Positions 37,078 to 45,374 of a stretch of 64,000 nucleotides of DNA are shown in pieces. The number at the start of each line of letters is the position of its first letter. Position 1 is the first letter of the stretch. Position numbers and translations under genes: made by a program. The DNA lies in assembly GCF_013371215.1 (NCBI RefSeq), contig NZ_JABWMH010000001.1:372001-436000 (forward strand). Reading direction: 5' to 3'. Under the pieces are notes generated by a model. The model was not told the origin of the DNA, searched no databases, and saw nothing but the letters and a program-made list of their open reading frames with translations. The stretch comes from Parasphingorhabdus flavimaris (GTDB taxonomy: Bacteria; Pseudomonadota; Alphaproteobacteria; Sphingomonadales; Sphingomonadaceae).

Positions 37078-38234
37078 TCCAGTTGAAAAGCTATGCCAGC
37101 GATCCGGCCCACAGCCGGGGCCGGCTGCACGATGAAAAGCGCGATGTTACCCGCGGGCCGCGCGACGATTTCCAGCGCGATCGTGACCGGATCATTCACA
37201 GCATTTCCTTTCGCCGCCTGCGCCACAAAACCCAGGTCTTTGTCGCGCCCGATGGTGATCATTACCGGGTCCGGCTGACCCACAGCCTCGAAGTCGCGCA
37301 GATCGGCCGCACGCTCGCCCGGGCGCTTGGTCTCAACGAAGATCTGACCGAGGCGCTATGCCTTGCCCATGATATCGGCCATCCTCCGTTCGGACATGCC
37401 GGAGAGGATGCTCTCGAGGAGGCCCTCACGGATTTTGGCGGTTTCGACCATAATGCACAGACCATCCGGACGCTGACCAAACTCGAAACACCCTATCCGC
37501 GCTGGAACGGGCTTAACCTCACCTGGGAAATGCTCGAAGGCCTCGCCAAGCATAACGGGCCGGTCGACAATCCGACCTGGGCGCTGGCAGAAGACAATGA
37601 CGCGATGGACCTCGAGCTCAAAAGCTGGCCGTCGCTGGAAGCCCAGATCGCGGCGATCGCCGATGATATTGCCTATGACAATCACGACATCGACGACGGG
37701 ATGCGGGCAGGGCTACTGATGCTCGACCAGCTGCTCGAACTGCCGTTCATAGCCGAACGCTGGCAAGTGCTGTGCGACCGTTTTTCGGATGTTCCGCAAG
37801 CCAGACTGCTGCCCGAACTGATCCGCGACCAGATTGGCCTGATGGTCAATGATGTGCTCGAAACAACCCGGGCGCGGATCGATAGCCTTGGCGTGAAATC
37901 GCCGCAGGACGTGCGAGAGGCAGGCCAGATGATCGGCGGCTTTTCGGAACTGATGGCGGAAAAAGAACGGAAGCTGAAGGGCTTCATGTACGAAAACCTT
38001 TATCATCACCCGAAGCAGATGGCAGCGGCAGAAGAGGGCAAGATGATGGTTGGTGATCTGGTGAAAGCCTATCGCGAACGGCCCGAGCTGATGCCGGAGA
38101 GCTGGGTATCGGCCATGCCGTCCAGCGAGCCGCAGCGCACCAGACATATCGCCGATTTTCTGGCCGGAATGACCGATCGCTATGCGCGCAACCGTCACGC
38201 AGAGATTTTTGGCGAGCGGACTGGCACAGCCTGA
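37074..38234 (+). CDS. dgt: Deoxyguanosinetriphosphate triphosphohydrolase-like protein
   Basis: HD-domain dNTP triphosphohydrolase, which removes tripolyphosphate from deoxynucleoside triphosphates and limits the dNTP pool. The 386 residues start with [42 protein letters not shown], typical of the family, and keep the metal-binding set: His in [12 protein letters not shown], His99-Asp100 in [18 protein letters not shown], and a later Asp in [15 protein letters not shown]. This is the alphaproteobacterial type 2 form. It overlaps the SPOR gene (ATGA). In many relatives dgt lies directly before argS; here it is near ftsZ. Confidence 0.93.
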   Translation: MIQLKSYASDPAHSRGRLHDEKRDVTRGPRDDFQRDRDRIIHSISFRRLRHKTQVFVAPDGDHYRVRLTHSLEVAQIGRTLARALGLNEDLTEALCLAHDIGHPPFGHAGEDALEEALTDFGGFDHNAQTIRTLTKLETPYPRWNGLNLTWEMLEGLAKHNGPVDNPTWALAEDNDAMDLELKSWPSLEAQIAAIADDIAYDNHDIDDGMRAGLLMLDQLLELPFIAERWQVLCDRFSDVPQARLLPELIRDQIGLMVNDVLETTRARIDSLGVKSPQDVREAGQMIGGFSELMAEKERKLKGFMYENLYHHPKQMAAAEEGKMMVGDLVKAYRERPELMPESWVSAMPSSEPQRTRHIADFLAGMTDRYARNRHAEIFGERTGTA

Positions 38235-38355
38235 TCCGCCACTCTGGCGAAGACCGGGGCCAACCCAGGTTCGTGAGTCTCCGAAAAATCGGTTTGGATA
38301 ACAGCCTTCGCTGCTATGAGGGCTGATCAACAAACTGATCACGGAAACCCTGACC

Positions 38356-39015
38356 ATGGCCGATAAAATCCTGATCCTTGGCGCCACCGGCCTGATCGGC
38401 GGACTGCTGACCCGCAAACTGGTCGAGCGGGGCAGGGACCAGACTCTCCACCTGTTGCTTCGCCGGCCCTATCGCGAGGATGTCGGCAAGGCCAAGGTCC
38501 ACGTCCAGCTGCAGGAAAACTGGCCCGCGACGATAGCCAAAATCAAACCCGCTATCGTGATATCCTGCCTCGGCTCGACAATGAAGAAGGCGGGATCGAA
38601 GGAGGAATTCGCCGCAGTCGACCGCGATCTGGTCGGCGCCGTCGCAGCCGCGGCGAAGGCGGCGGGCGCGAAGCAATTTATCGCGGTCTCGTCAACCATG
38701 GCGGACAGCAGCGCGTCGAGCTTCTATCTGAAAATCAAGGGCGAAGCCGAGGACGTGATGCGCGCCCAGCAATTTGATCGTCTCGACATCATCCGCCCCG
38801 GCCTGTTGCGCGGGGAACGGACCAACGAAACACGCGTTGGCGAAAGCCTCGCCATTGCCGCAAGTCCGATCATGGACTTGATGTTGCACGGCAAATTCCG
38901 CCGCTACCGGTCGATCCTGGCCAGCGATGTCGCCGACGCGATCGTGGCGCTGATGACGGAAAGCGAGCCGGGCGCCTTTGTCCACGAAAATGACGCGATC
39001 TGGGGGATGGTCTGA
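38356..39015 (+). CDS. NAD(P)-binding oxidoreductase, HTATIP2/TIP30-like
   Basis: Atypical short-chain dehydrogenase fold of 219 residues. The Rossmann motif is ILILGATGLIGGLLTRKLVERG, followed by VISCLGSTMKKAGSKEEFAAVDRDLVGAVAAAAKAAGAKQFIAVSSTMAD and YLKIKGEAEDVM (a YxxxK-type pair) and IIRPGLLRGER. This matches the NAD(P)H-binding proteins annotated as HTATIP2-like. The substrate is not known. It stands alone between dgt and the glycine riboswitch, all on the plus strand, with 121 bases upstream. Confidence 0.85.
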   Translation: MADKILILGATGLIGGLLTRKLVERGRDQTLHLLLRRPYREDVGKAKVHVQLQENWPATIAKIKPAIVISCLGSTMKKAGSKEEFAAVDRDLVGAVAAAAKAAGAKQFIAVSSTMADSSASSFYLKIKGEAEDVMRAQQFDRLDIIRPGLLRGERTNETRVGESLAIAASPIMDLMLHGKFRRYRSILASDVADAIVALMTESEPGAFVHENDAIWGMV

Positions 39016-39120
39016 GTCGAAATAATAGGGCCTGATCCATAGAATCGTTGACTCATTGCATCCGGTCATTCACTTCTCAATCTGCTTTTTGATCGCTGCT
39101 TTCGGGTAAAGGTCATGAGA

Positions 39121-39364
39121 CGTTGCGGGAGAGTGTTTTTCTGTCCCAAAAGACCGAAAGGCCGCCGAAGGAGCAACCGCCCCGGAAACTCTCAGGCGAA
39201 CGGACCGCAAACGTTTCACAAGCACTCTGGAAAGAGCCCTCCGTCGCTAAAGCTATGGCGGGCCACCGAAGGGGTAAATTCTTGTCGCAGTTGCGACGGC
39301 GGACCTGTCCGCCGAAGCCTTGGCGAAGAAGGATGAAACTCTCAGGTTCCGTGACAGAGGGGGC
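39121..39364 (+). promoter_or_regulatory. Tandem glycine riboswitch (gcvT leader)
   Basis: Two glycine aptamers in series. The first (39121-39213) has GGGAGAG, CCGCCGAAGGAGCAA and GGAAACTCTCAGGCGAACGG, the family consensus. The second (39223-39364) has CTGGAAAGAG, CACCGAAGGGGTAAA and GAAACTCTCAGGTTCC with a closing CAGAGG. Both match the known cooperative glycine riboswitch that turns on gcv genes when glycine is plentiful. It ends 45 bases before gcvT. The second aptamer is unusually long, because both variable hairpins are expanded (39236-39263 and 39279-39333) with GC-rich, repeat-like sequence, while the core nucleotides are intact. Confidence 0.93.
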
Positions 39365-39409
39365 AGTTTTGCAGGGCTTTGCTGCGGGCTGTCTTCTTGA
39401 TGCGGAAAT

Positions 39410-40555
39410 ATGATGAGTGATATAAAAGAAAATCTGAAACAACTTCCCCTCGGCGACTGGCATCGCGGTCTCGGCGCACGGATGGTGCCTTTTGCCGGCT
39501 ATGAGATGCCGGTACAATATGAAGGCGTCATGGCCGAACATATCTGGACCCGCACCGAAGCGGGCCTGTTCGATGTTTCGCACATGGGCCAGCTACAGCT
39601 GACCGGCGAGGGCGCAGCCGATGCGCTGGAACAGATCACGCCGGGCAATCTGTCTGCATTGGCCGCAGGCAAAATCCGCTATACCCTGCTGCTCGCCCAG
39701 GATGGCGGGATACTGGACGACCTGATGGTCACCAATACTGGTCGCAATCTATACTTGGTGGTCAATGGCGCGACCAAGCATGATGATATCGCCTATATGC
39801 GCGACCAGCTGCCGGACCATGTTACGCTCAATCATCTCGAAGATGCGGCCTTGCTGGCGCTGCAGGGCCCCAAGGCCTCAGCCGCTCTGGCCAGACTGGA
39901 TATTCAGCCTCTCGAAGAGGGATGGCCGGTGCCTGCCGATCTCTACTTCATGGAGGCGGGCCCGTTCATGTGGAACGATATACCTCTCGGGATCAGCCGC
40001 TCCGGCTATACCGGCGAGGACGGTTTCGAGATCAGCGTGCCTGCCGAACATGTCGTGGCGCTGGCGACGGCGCTGACGGAGCTTGAAGAAGTGCGTCCGA
40101 TCGGCCTTGGCGCCCGCGACAGTTTGCGGCTCGAAGCCGGACTGCCGCTCTACGGCCATGACATGGGGCCGGAACTGCTGCCGGTCGAAGCCAATCTGAA
40201 TTTTGCCTTGTCCAAGGTGCGGCGCGAAGAAGGCAATTTCGCCGGTGCCGAGCGGGTGCTTGCGCAATATCCGGACAATGCGGCAAAAAAGCGCGTCGGA
40301 CTTTTTGTCGATGGTCGCCAACCAATAAGAGAAGGTGCCGCGGTGATTGACGAGGCCGGCGCGACTATTGGCAATGTCACGAGCGGCGGTTTTTCGCCAA
40401 CGCTCCAGCGCCCGATCGCCATGGCCTATGTCCCGATGCCGTTGTCCGAAACCGGCACGGCAATCACAATCGAACAGCGCGGTAAAAAAATTGCTTGCAC
40501 CGTCGCCGATATGCCCTTTGTACCACATAATTATCACCGCAAACCCAAGCTATAG
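39410..40555 (+). CDS. gcvT: Glycine cleavage system T protein (aminomethyltransferase)
   Basis: Transfers the methylene group from the H-protein aminomethyl arm to tetrahydrofolate and releases ammonia. The 381 residues show the family pattern: [44 protein letters not shown] with the conserved Asp, [36 protein letters not shown] and [20 protein letters not shown]. ATGs at 39410 and 39413 both follow GCGGAAAT; 39413 has the better spacing, 39410 is the longer reading. First gene of the gcv operon under the riboswitch. Confidence 0.95.
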   Translation: MMSDIKENLKQLPLGDWHRGLGARMVPFAGYEMPVQYEGVMAEHIWTRTEAGLFDVSHMGQLQLTGEGAADALEQITPGNLSALAAGKIRYTLLLAQDGGILDDLMVTNTGRNLYLVVNGATKHDDIAYMRDQLPDHVTLNHLEDAALLALQGPKASAALARLDIQPLEEGWPVPADLYFMEAGPFMWNDIPLGISRSGYTGEDGFEISVPAEHVVALATALTELEEVRPIGLGARDSLRLEAGLPLYGHDMGPELLPVEANLNFALSKVRREEGNFAGAERVLAQYPDNAAKKRVGLFVDGRQPIREGAAVIDEAGATIGNVTSGGFSPTLQRPIAMAYVPMPLSETGTAITIEQRGKKIACTVADMPFVPHNYHRKPKL

Positions 40556-40578
40556 ATTGACAGGAAGAGGAAACGAGC

Positions 40579-40950
40579 ATGAGCCGATATTATACCGAGG
40601 AACATGAGTGGGTCGACGTCGAGGGCGACACCGCCACCGTCGGGATTACCGACTATGCGCAGGAACAGCTGGGCGATATCGTGTTTGTCGAAGTACCGGA
40701 CGTGGGCACCGAACTTGATCAGGGCGACGATGCTGCGGTGGTAGAATCGGTCAAGGCCGCGTCCGACGTTTATGCGGCGGTATCCGGTGAAGTGATCGAA
40801 GTGAACGAAGCGCTGGAAGACGAACCCGGGCTGGTCAACTCCTCGGCAGAAGAAGACGGCTGGTTTTTCCGGATCACCCTGTCGGACAAGGACGAACTCG
40901 ACGATCTGATGGACGAGAAAGCCTATAAGGCGTTTATCGACAATCTTTGA
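40579..40950 (+). CDS. gcvH: Glycine cleavage system H protein
   Basis: Small lipoyl carrier (123 residues) that shuttles the aminomethyl intermediate between the P, T and L proteins. The lipoylation site is Lys59 in [15 protein letters not shown], inside the hybrid-motif fold. The N terminus [37 protein letters not shown] is typical. GAGGAAA precedes the ATG. A palindromic element starts seven bases after the stop, separating it from gcvPA. Confidence 0.97.
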   Translation: MSRYYTEEHEWVDVEGDTATVGITDYAQEQLGDIVFVEVPDVGTELDQGDDAAVVESVKAASDVYAAVSGEVIEVNEALEDEPGLVNSSAEEDGWFFRITLSDKDELDDLMDEKAYKAFIDNL

Positions 40951-40956
40951 ATGTAA

Positions 40957-41072
40957 AAGCCTCTCCTTTTCCGAGGAGGGGATCAAGGGGTGGGGCGATG
41001 CGTCGACATCGTTCGCGTGAGCGACAGGCGGCACCAAACCACCCCAATTCCTCCTTCGAAAAGGAGGGGCTT
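40957..41072. repeat. Palindromic intergenic element, family 3, between gcvH and gcvPA (about 116 bp)
   Basis: The left end AAGCCTCTCCTTTT and right end AAAAGGAGGGGCTT are inverted copies; further in, AAGGGGTGG faces CCACCCC. The element at 50470-50633 has the same ends, the same inner GGGGTGG/CCACCCC and a similar GC-rich centre. It begins seven bases after the gcvH stop and ends 17 bases before gcvPA, whose ribosome site (GGAAG) lies just outside. Confidence 0.8.
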
Positions 41073-41089
41073 AAGCAAAGGAAGTAAAC

Positions 41090-42448
41090 ATGCGCTATCT
41101 CCCGCTGACTCCCGACGACCGGCAATCGATGCTGGCCACTATCGGCGCGCAATCGGTTGACGATCTGTTCGTCGATGTGCCGGAAGAGGCCCGGCTGAAC
41201 GGACCGATCGAAGGCCTGCCGATGCACGCGGGCGAGATGGCGGTAGAGGCGCATATGAAGGCGCTGGCGCGCAAGAACCACGCCGCCGGCGATATGCCCT
41301 TCTTCCTCGGGGCGGGGGCCTATCGCCACCATGTTCCGGCGAGCGTAGACCATATCATCCAGCGCGGTGAATTTCTCACCGCCTACACGCCCTATCAGCC
41401 GGAAATCGCTCAGGGCACGCTACAGACCCTGTTCGAATTCCAGACGCAGGTCGCGCGCCTGTTCGGCGTCGATGTCGCCAATGCCTCGATGTACGACGGC
41501 TCGACCGCCTGCTGGGAAGCGATTACCATGGCGCGCCGGATCACCAAGCGCGGCAAGGCGATCCTCTCGTCCGGCCTGCATCCCCATTATGTGTCGGTCG
41601 CCAAGACCATGGCCCGCTTCACCAAGGACGATCTGTCCTATCAGGCGCCAAGCCTTGAAGCCGCGACCGACGGCCAGAATATCCTCGACCAGATCGATGA
41701 CGAAACCAGCTGTGTCGTTGTGCAATATCCCGATATATTGGGCCGCATCGGCGACCTTTCCGCCATCGCGGAAAAGGCGCACAAGCATAAAGCCCTGCTG
41801 ATTGCCGTCGTCACCGAACCCGTCGCCCTCGGCGCGATCAAGTCGCCGGGCGAAATGGATGCCGATATCGTGGTTGGTGAAGGCCAGTCGCTGGGTGTCG
41901 GCCTGCAATTCGGCGGTCCCTATGTCGGGCTGTTCGGCTGCAAGCAGAAATATGTCCGGCAGATGCCCGGCCGGCTGTGCGGCGAGACCGTCGACGCCGA
42001 AGGCAAGCGCGGCTTCGTCCTGACGCTCTCCACCCGTGAGCAGCATATCCGCCGCGAGAAGGCGACGTCGAATATCTGCACCAACAGCGGTCTTTGCGCC
42101 TTGGCATTCACCGCGCACATGACCTTGCTGGGCGAGAAGGGGCTACGCGAACTGGCGATGCTCAATCACAAGAAGGCGGTGCAGGCGGCGGACCGGTTGT
42201 CGCAGATCAACGGCGTGAAGCTTTTGAACGACAGCTTTTTCAACGAGTTCACTTTGGTACTTGATACCGATTCACGCCCTGTCGTGCGCCAGCTTGCCGA
42301 TCAGCGCATTCTGGCAGGCGTCTCTCTGGGGAGGCTTTATCCGGAAGAGCAGCCGCTCGCTCATGGATTGCTTGTCGCGGTCACCGAAACCTCGACGGAT
42401 GGCGAAATAGAGGCCTTGGCCACTGCCCTTGAAGGAGCCCTGTCATGA
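41090..42448 (+). CDS. gcvPA: Glycine dehydrogenase (decarboxylating) subunit 1
   Basis: N-terminal half of the two-subunit P protein of the glycine cleavage system, working with GcvPB to decarboxylate glycine on PLP. The 452 residues start [27 protein letters not shown] and include [62 protein letters not shown] and [19 protein letters not shown], typical of this subunit. GGAAG lies seven bases before the ATG. It overlaps gcvPB by four bases (ATGA). The split P protein is usual in alphaproteobacteria of this group. Confidence 0.95.
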   Translation: MRYLPLTPDDRQSMLATIGAQSVDDLFVDVPEEARLNGPIEGLPMHAGEMAVEAHMKALARKNHAAGDMPFFLGAGAYRHHVPASVDHIIQRGEFLTAYTPYQPEIAQGTLQTLFEFQTQVARLFGVDVANASMYDGSTACWEAITMARRITKRGKAILSSGLHPHYVSVAKTMARFTKDDLSYQAPSLEAATDGQNILDQIDDETSCVVVQYPDILGRIGDLSAIAEKAHKHKALLIAVVTEPVALGAIKSPGEMDADIVVGEGQSLGVGLQFGGPYVGLFGCKQKYVRQMPGRLCGETVDAEGKRGFVLTLSTREQHIRREKATSNICTNSGLCALAFTAHMTLLGEKGLRELAMLNHKKAVQAADRLSQINGVKLLNDSFFNEFTLVLDTDSRPVVRQLADQRILAGVSLGRLYPEEQPLAHGLLVAVTETSTDGEIEALATALEGALS

Positions 42449-44028
42449 GCATGCTTGCCGAAGGACGCCCGACCAAACAGGAAACCAATGTGACCATGCC
42501 CGACCAGAATGCCATCACCACCCACACCGGCAACCGCGCCCTGATGGTCGACGAACCGCTGATCTTTGAAATCGGTTCGCCCGATCGCAGCGGCGTCGAT
42601 CTGCCCGAGGCCCCGCAAGTCGAAAGCCGCCTCGGCGGGCTCGAGCGCAAGGCGCCGATCGCTATTCCCGGTCTGTCCGAGGGCGAGACGGTCCGTCACT
42701 ATACAAGGCTCAGCCGCCAGAATTACGCGATCGACGTCGGCCTGTTCCCGCTCGGCAGCTGCACGATGAAACATAATCCGCGGCTCAACGAGAAGATCGC
42801 GCGGCTGAAGGGCTTTGCCGACATCCATCCGCTGCAGCCGGTCGACAGCGTGCAGGGCGCGCTCGGCGTGATCAACGAACTGGCGGTCTGGCTGATCAAG
42901 CTGACCGGCATGCATGGCGTGGCGATGACGCCCAAGGCTGGCGCGCATGGCGAGTTGTGCGGTATCCTGTGTATCCGGGCTGCGCTGGAAGCGCGCGGCG
43001 ATGCTCGCGAAGTGATCCTCGTGCCGGAAAGCGCCCATGGCACCAATCCGGCGACCGCAGCCTTTGCCGGTTACAAGGTCGAGGATATTCCCGCCAATGC
43101 CGCGGGCCGTGTTGATCTCGAAGCGCTGAAGGCGCGGCTGGGGCCGGATGTCGCCGGTGTGATGATCACCAATCCCAATACCTGCGGCCTGTTCGAGCCG
43201 GACATGAAGGCGATTTCCGATGCGGTCCATGCCGCTGGCGGTTACGTCTATTGCGACGGCGCGAATTTCAATGCCATCGTCGGCAAGGTCCGTCCCGGCG
43301 ATCTCGGCATCGATGCGATGCACATCAACCTGCACAAGACCTTCTCTACCCCGCATGGCGGTGGCGGTCCGGGTTCCGGTCCGGTGGTATTGTCGGAAGC
43401 GCTGGCGCCTTATGGCCCGCTGCCCTTTACCGAACGCCATGCCGACGGTCATATCACTTTGGTCGAGGAAGAGACGGTCGAGGACCGTCACCCGCATACA
43501 TTCGGCCGGATGAGCGCCTTTCATGGCCAGATGGGCATGTTTACGCGGGCGTTGACCTATATCCTGAGTCACGGCGCTGACGGCCTGAAACAGGTGGCGG
43601 AAGATGCGGTGCTCAACGCCAATTATATCCTGCGCAGCCTCGAAGATGTGCTCGACGCACCCTTCGCGCACAGCGGTCCCTGCATGCACGAGGCTTTGTT
43701 CTCGGACAAGGGCTTCACCAACGACCTGACCACCCTCGATCTCGCCAAGGGCATGATCGACGAAGGCTATCACCCGATGACCATGTATTTTCCGCTCGTG
43801 GTGCACGGCGCGATGCTGGTCGAGCCGACCGAGACCGAGAGCAAGGCTGCGATTGACCAGTTTATCGGCGCGTTCCGTTCAGTAGCTGAACGGGCCAAAG
43901 CGGGTGACGAATTGTTGAAATCCGCTCCCCACTTTGCCCCGCGTCGCCGCCTTGATGAAACCCAGGCAGCCCGCAAACCGATATTGGTGTGGACCGAGCC
44001 AGAGGATTTCGCCGAAGCGGCTGAGTGA
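42445..44028 (+). CDS. gcvPB: Glycine dehydrogenase (decarboxylating) subunit 2
   Basis: Catalytic PLP subunit of the split glycine decarboxylase. The 527 residues include [58 protein letters not shown], and the PLP lysine in [19 protein letters not shown], followed by EATMTETESK-like C-terminal sequence and a polar tail. The first 35 residues are variable; a downstream ATG at 42451 is also possible. Last gene of the gcv operon, followed by a 10-bp hairpin. Confidence 0.96.
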   Translation: MSMLAEGRPTKQETNVTMPDQNAITTHTGNRALMVDEPLIFEIGSPDRSGVDLPEAPQVESRLGGLERKAPIAIPGLSEGETVRHYTRLSRQNYAIDVGLFPLGSCTMKHNPRLNEKIARLKGFADIHPLQPVDSVQGALGVINELAVWLIKLTGMHGVAMTPKAGAHGELCGILCIRAALEARGDAREVILVPESAHGTNPATAAFAGYKVEDIPANAAGRVDLEALKARLGPDVAGVMITNPNTCGLFEPDMKAISDAVHAAGGYVYCDGANFNAIVGKVRPGDLGIDAMHINLHKTFSTPHGGGGPGSGPVVLSEALAPYGPLPFTERHADGHITLVEEETVEDRHPHTFGRMSAFHGQMGMFTRALTYILSHGADGLKQVAEDAVLNANYILRSLEDVLDAPFAHSGPCMHEALFSDKGFTNDLTTLDLAKGMIDEGYHPMTMYFPLVVHGAMLVEPTETESKAAIDQFIGAFRSVAERAKAGDELLKSAPHFAPRRRLDETQAARKPILVWTEPEDFAEAAE

Positions 44029-44053
44029 TTGCGCACCCTGAAAGCGCAATCAC
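44025..44053. terminator. Hairpin between the convergent gcvPB and Cys-rich protein genes
   Basis: GTGATTGCGC (44025-44034) and GCGCAATCAC (44044-44053) form a perfect 10-bp stem with a nine-base loop. It begins at the gcvPB stop and lies 11 bases before the end of the minus-strand gene. CTATTTTA follows on the plus side, so it can serve as terminator for gcvPB and perhaps in both directions. Confidence 0.6.
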
Positions 44054-44063
44054 CTAAGCCCGT

Positions 44064-44366
44064 CTATTTTACGCAATATTTGCCGGAGGTTTTCAATCCA
44101 CTCGGGCAACTGCCGCTCTTGATTTCGGCATAGTCGCCTTTGTCGCCGACGCAATAATTGGCGGAAGATTTGAAACCGGTCGGGCAGGAGCCGACTTTGG
44201 TGATGGCGACCTTGCCGGAGCCGGATTTGCACGCGCTTCCCGACGATTTGAAGCCGGTCGGGCAGCTGCCGTCCTTGGCCACGGTCGTGCCGCTCGACTG
44301 GGCGAAAGCCGCGGGAACGGCCAGGCTCGAAATGATCAGTGACGACAGGGCGATTGCGTAACGCAT
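44064..44366 (-). CDS. Secreted Cys-rich protein with three tandem repeats
   Basis: A 100-residue exported protein I cannot assign to a studied family. The signal peptide MRYAIALSSLIISSLAVPAAFAQ ends in a clean AFA-Q cleavage site. The mature part consists of three repeats of about 24 residues with the pattern G-S-C-P-x-G-[FL]-K-[ST]-S/x-x-x-x-C: GSCPTGFKSSGSAC, GSCPTGFKSSANYC, GSCPSGLKTSGKYC. Six Cys would allow one disulfide per repeat. AAGGAACC precedes the ATG. Small and basic, probably periplasmic or secreted. It lies 46 bases after another secreted protein on the same strand. Confidence 0.85.
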   Translation of the reverse strand: MRYAIALSSLIISSLAVPAAFAQSSGTTVAKDGSCPTGFKSSGSACKSGSGKVAITKVGSCPTGFKSSANYCVGDKGDYAEIKSGSCPSGLKTSGKYCVK

Positions 44367-44412
44367 ATTGTGGTTCCTTATGAAAATTGGTTGGTCTGCG
44401 GCAGTTCCGAAA

Positions 44413-45234
44413 CTATCGGGCTGGCGCGCTCAGATATTCGAAGGCAACCAGGCTCTTGCCGGTCCGCTTGTTATAATATTGGCAATAGAGTTTTTCCGTT
44501 TTCGCGCTGCTGCGCTCGTTGAGACGAGCGAGAAAACTGATGCCATATTTGCCGCGTTTTTTCCGGTCGGCGGTGTAGGCCGAGGCACGGGACGAGTTGG
44601 TACCGGTGGCGCAATCGCTGACGCCCTGGTCATTGCCGCAATGCAATTTCATGTGGGAATCGCCGAGATACTGGTCGCTATGCCAGGTCCAGTAATCGAC
44701 CGTGCCGGCGCCGGGATCATCCGATTTCACGCACTGCCAGGTAAAATCATTGCCCTTGTCCATCGCCTTGTATTTTTTCTCGTCGACTTCAAAGTAGAGA
44801 ATTTCCTGCGGTTGCAGCGACGGCGCGATGCACGCACCGCTTACTTTGCCCGGCTTGCGATTGATGAAACCGGTTCGCTTCTCTTTGCTAAATCCTTGCT
44901 GGAATGTATAGCTGCCGAGATTGCCGACGGTCACATTGGTCAGGGCGATGCCAGCGCATTGGGTTTGCGATGTCAGGGCCGAAGATGGCGTGCCGAGTGC
45001 GACCAAGCCGCCGCTGCTACCCCGTTTGCCCGTGGTGCCACCTTTGCCGCGTATCGCGTTATCAATTGCATTCTTGGCCTCGTCTACCGCTTCTCTTTCT
45101 GCGTCGCGCTTGGTCTGCTTTGCTTCTTTCTTGATCGCTTTGCCAAGGCCACCGAATTGAGCGTGGGCAGCACCGCTGCTGAGCATAGAAACGGCGAACA
45201 GGGCAGCTACAGCCGGTTTTAGTAAATTCATCAT
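44413..45234 (-). CDS. Secreted protein of unknown function
   Basis: A protein of about 273 residues with a signal peptide (LLKPAVAALFAVSMLSSGAAHAQ), then a basic/acidic helical stretch (GKAIKKEAKQTKRDAEREAVDEAKNAIDNAI), a Gly/Ser linker and a domain with seven Cys, rich in Tyr and Trp (YFEVDEKKYKAMDKGNDFTWQCV, DYWTWHSDQYLGDSHMKLHCG). I do not recognise the domain. GGAG lies upstream of the paired ATGs at 45234 and 45231; either is possible, and the frame start at 45249 lacks a ribosome site. A 12-bp palindrome sits 55 bases upstream. It may form a unit with the Cys-rich gene that follows. Confidence 0.8.
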   Translation of the reverse strand: MMNLLKPAVAALFAVSMLSSGAAHAQFGGLGKAIKKEAKQTKRDAEREAVDEAKNAIDNAIRGKGGTTGKRGSSGGLVALGTPSSALTSQTQCAGIALTNVTVGNLGSYTFQQGFSKEKRTGFINRKPGKVSGACIAPSLQPQEILYFEVDEKKYKAMDKGNDFTWQCVKSDDPGAGTVDYWTWHSDQYLGDSHMKLHCGNDQGVSDCATGTNSSRASAYTADRKKRGKYGISFLARLNERSSAKTEKLYCQYYNKRTGKSLVAFEYLSAPAR

Positions 45235-45288
45235 TGATCTCCATTGCATTCACGCGGCGAATACGGGAGCAAAACCGGCATTAGAATA

Positions 45289-45300
45289 TACCATATGGTA
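45289..45300. promoter_or_regulatory. 12-bp palindrome upstream of the secreted-protein gene
   Basis: TACCATATGGTA is a perfect palindrome 55 bases before the start of the minus-strand secreted protein. Its position suits an operator, but there is only one copy and no known regulator can be named. Confidence 0.3.
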
Positions 45301-45374
45301 CATGGAGGCGGATTACGGGGATCAATGACGGCTCCAGGATCGGCGTTGTCCGAGAATGGTCGCCAGGAACCTGC

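Noticed and set aside
44064-44366. Bacteriocin reading of the Cys-rich repeat protein
   Set aside because: It has an ordinary Sec signal peptide, and there is no immunity, peptidase or export gene beside it, so no evidence for a bacteriocin.
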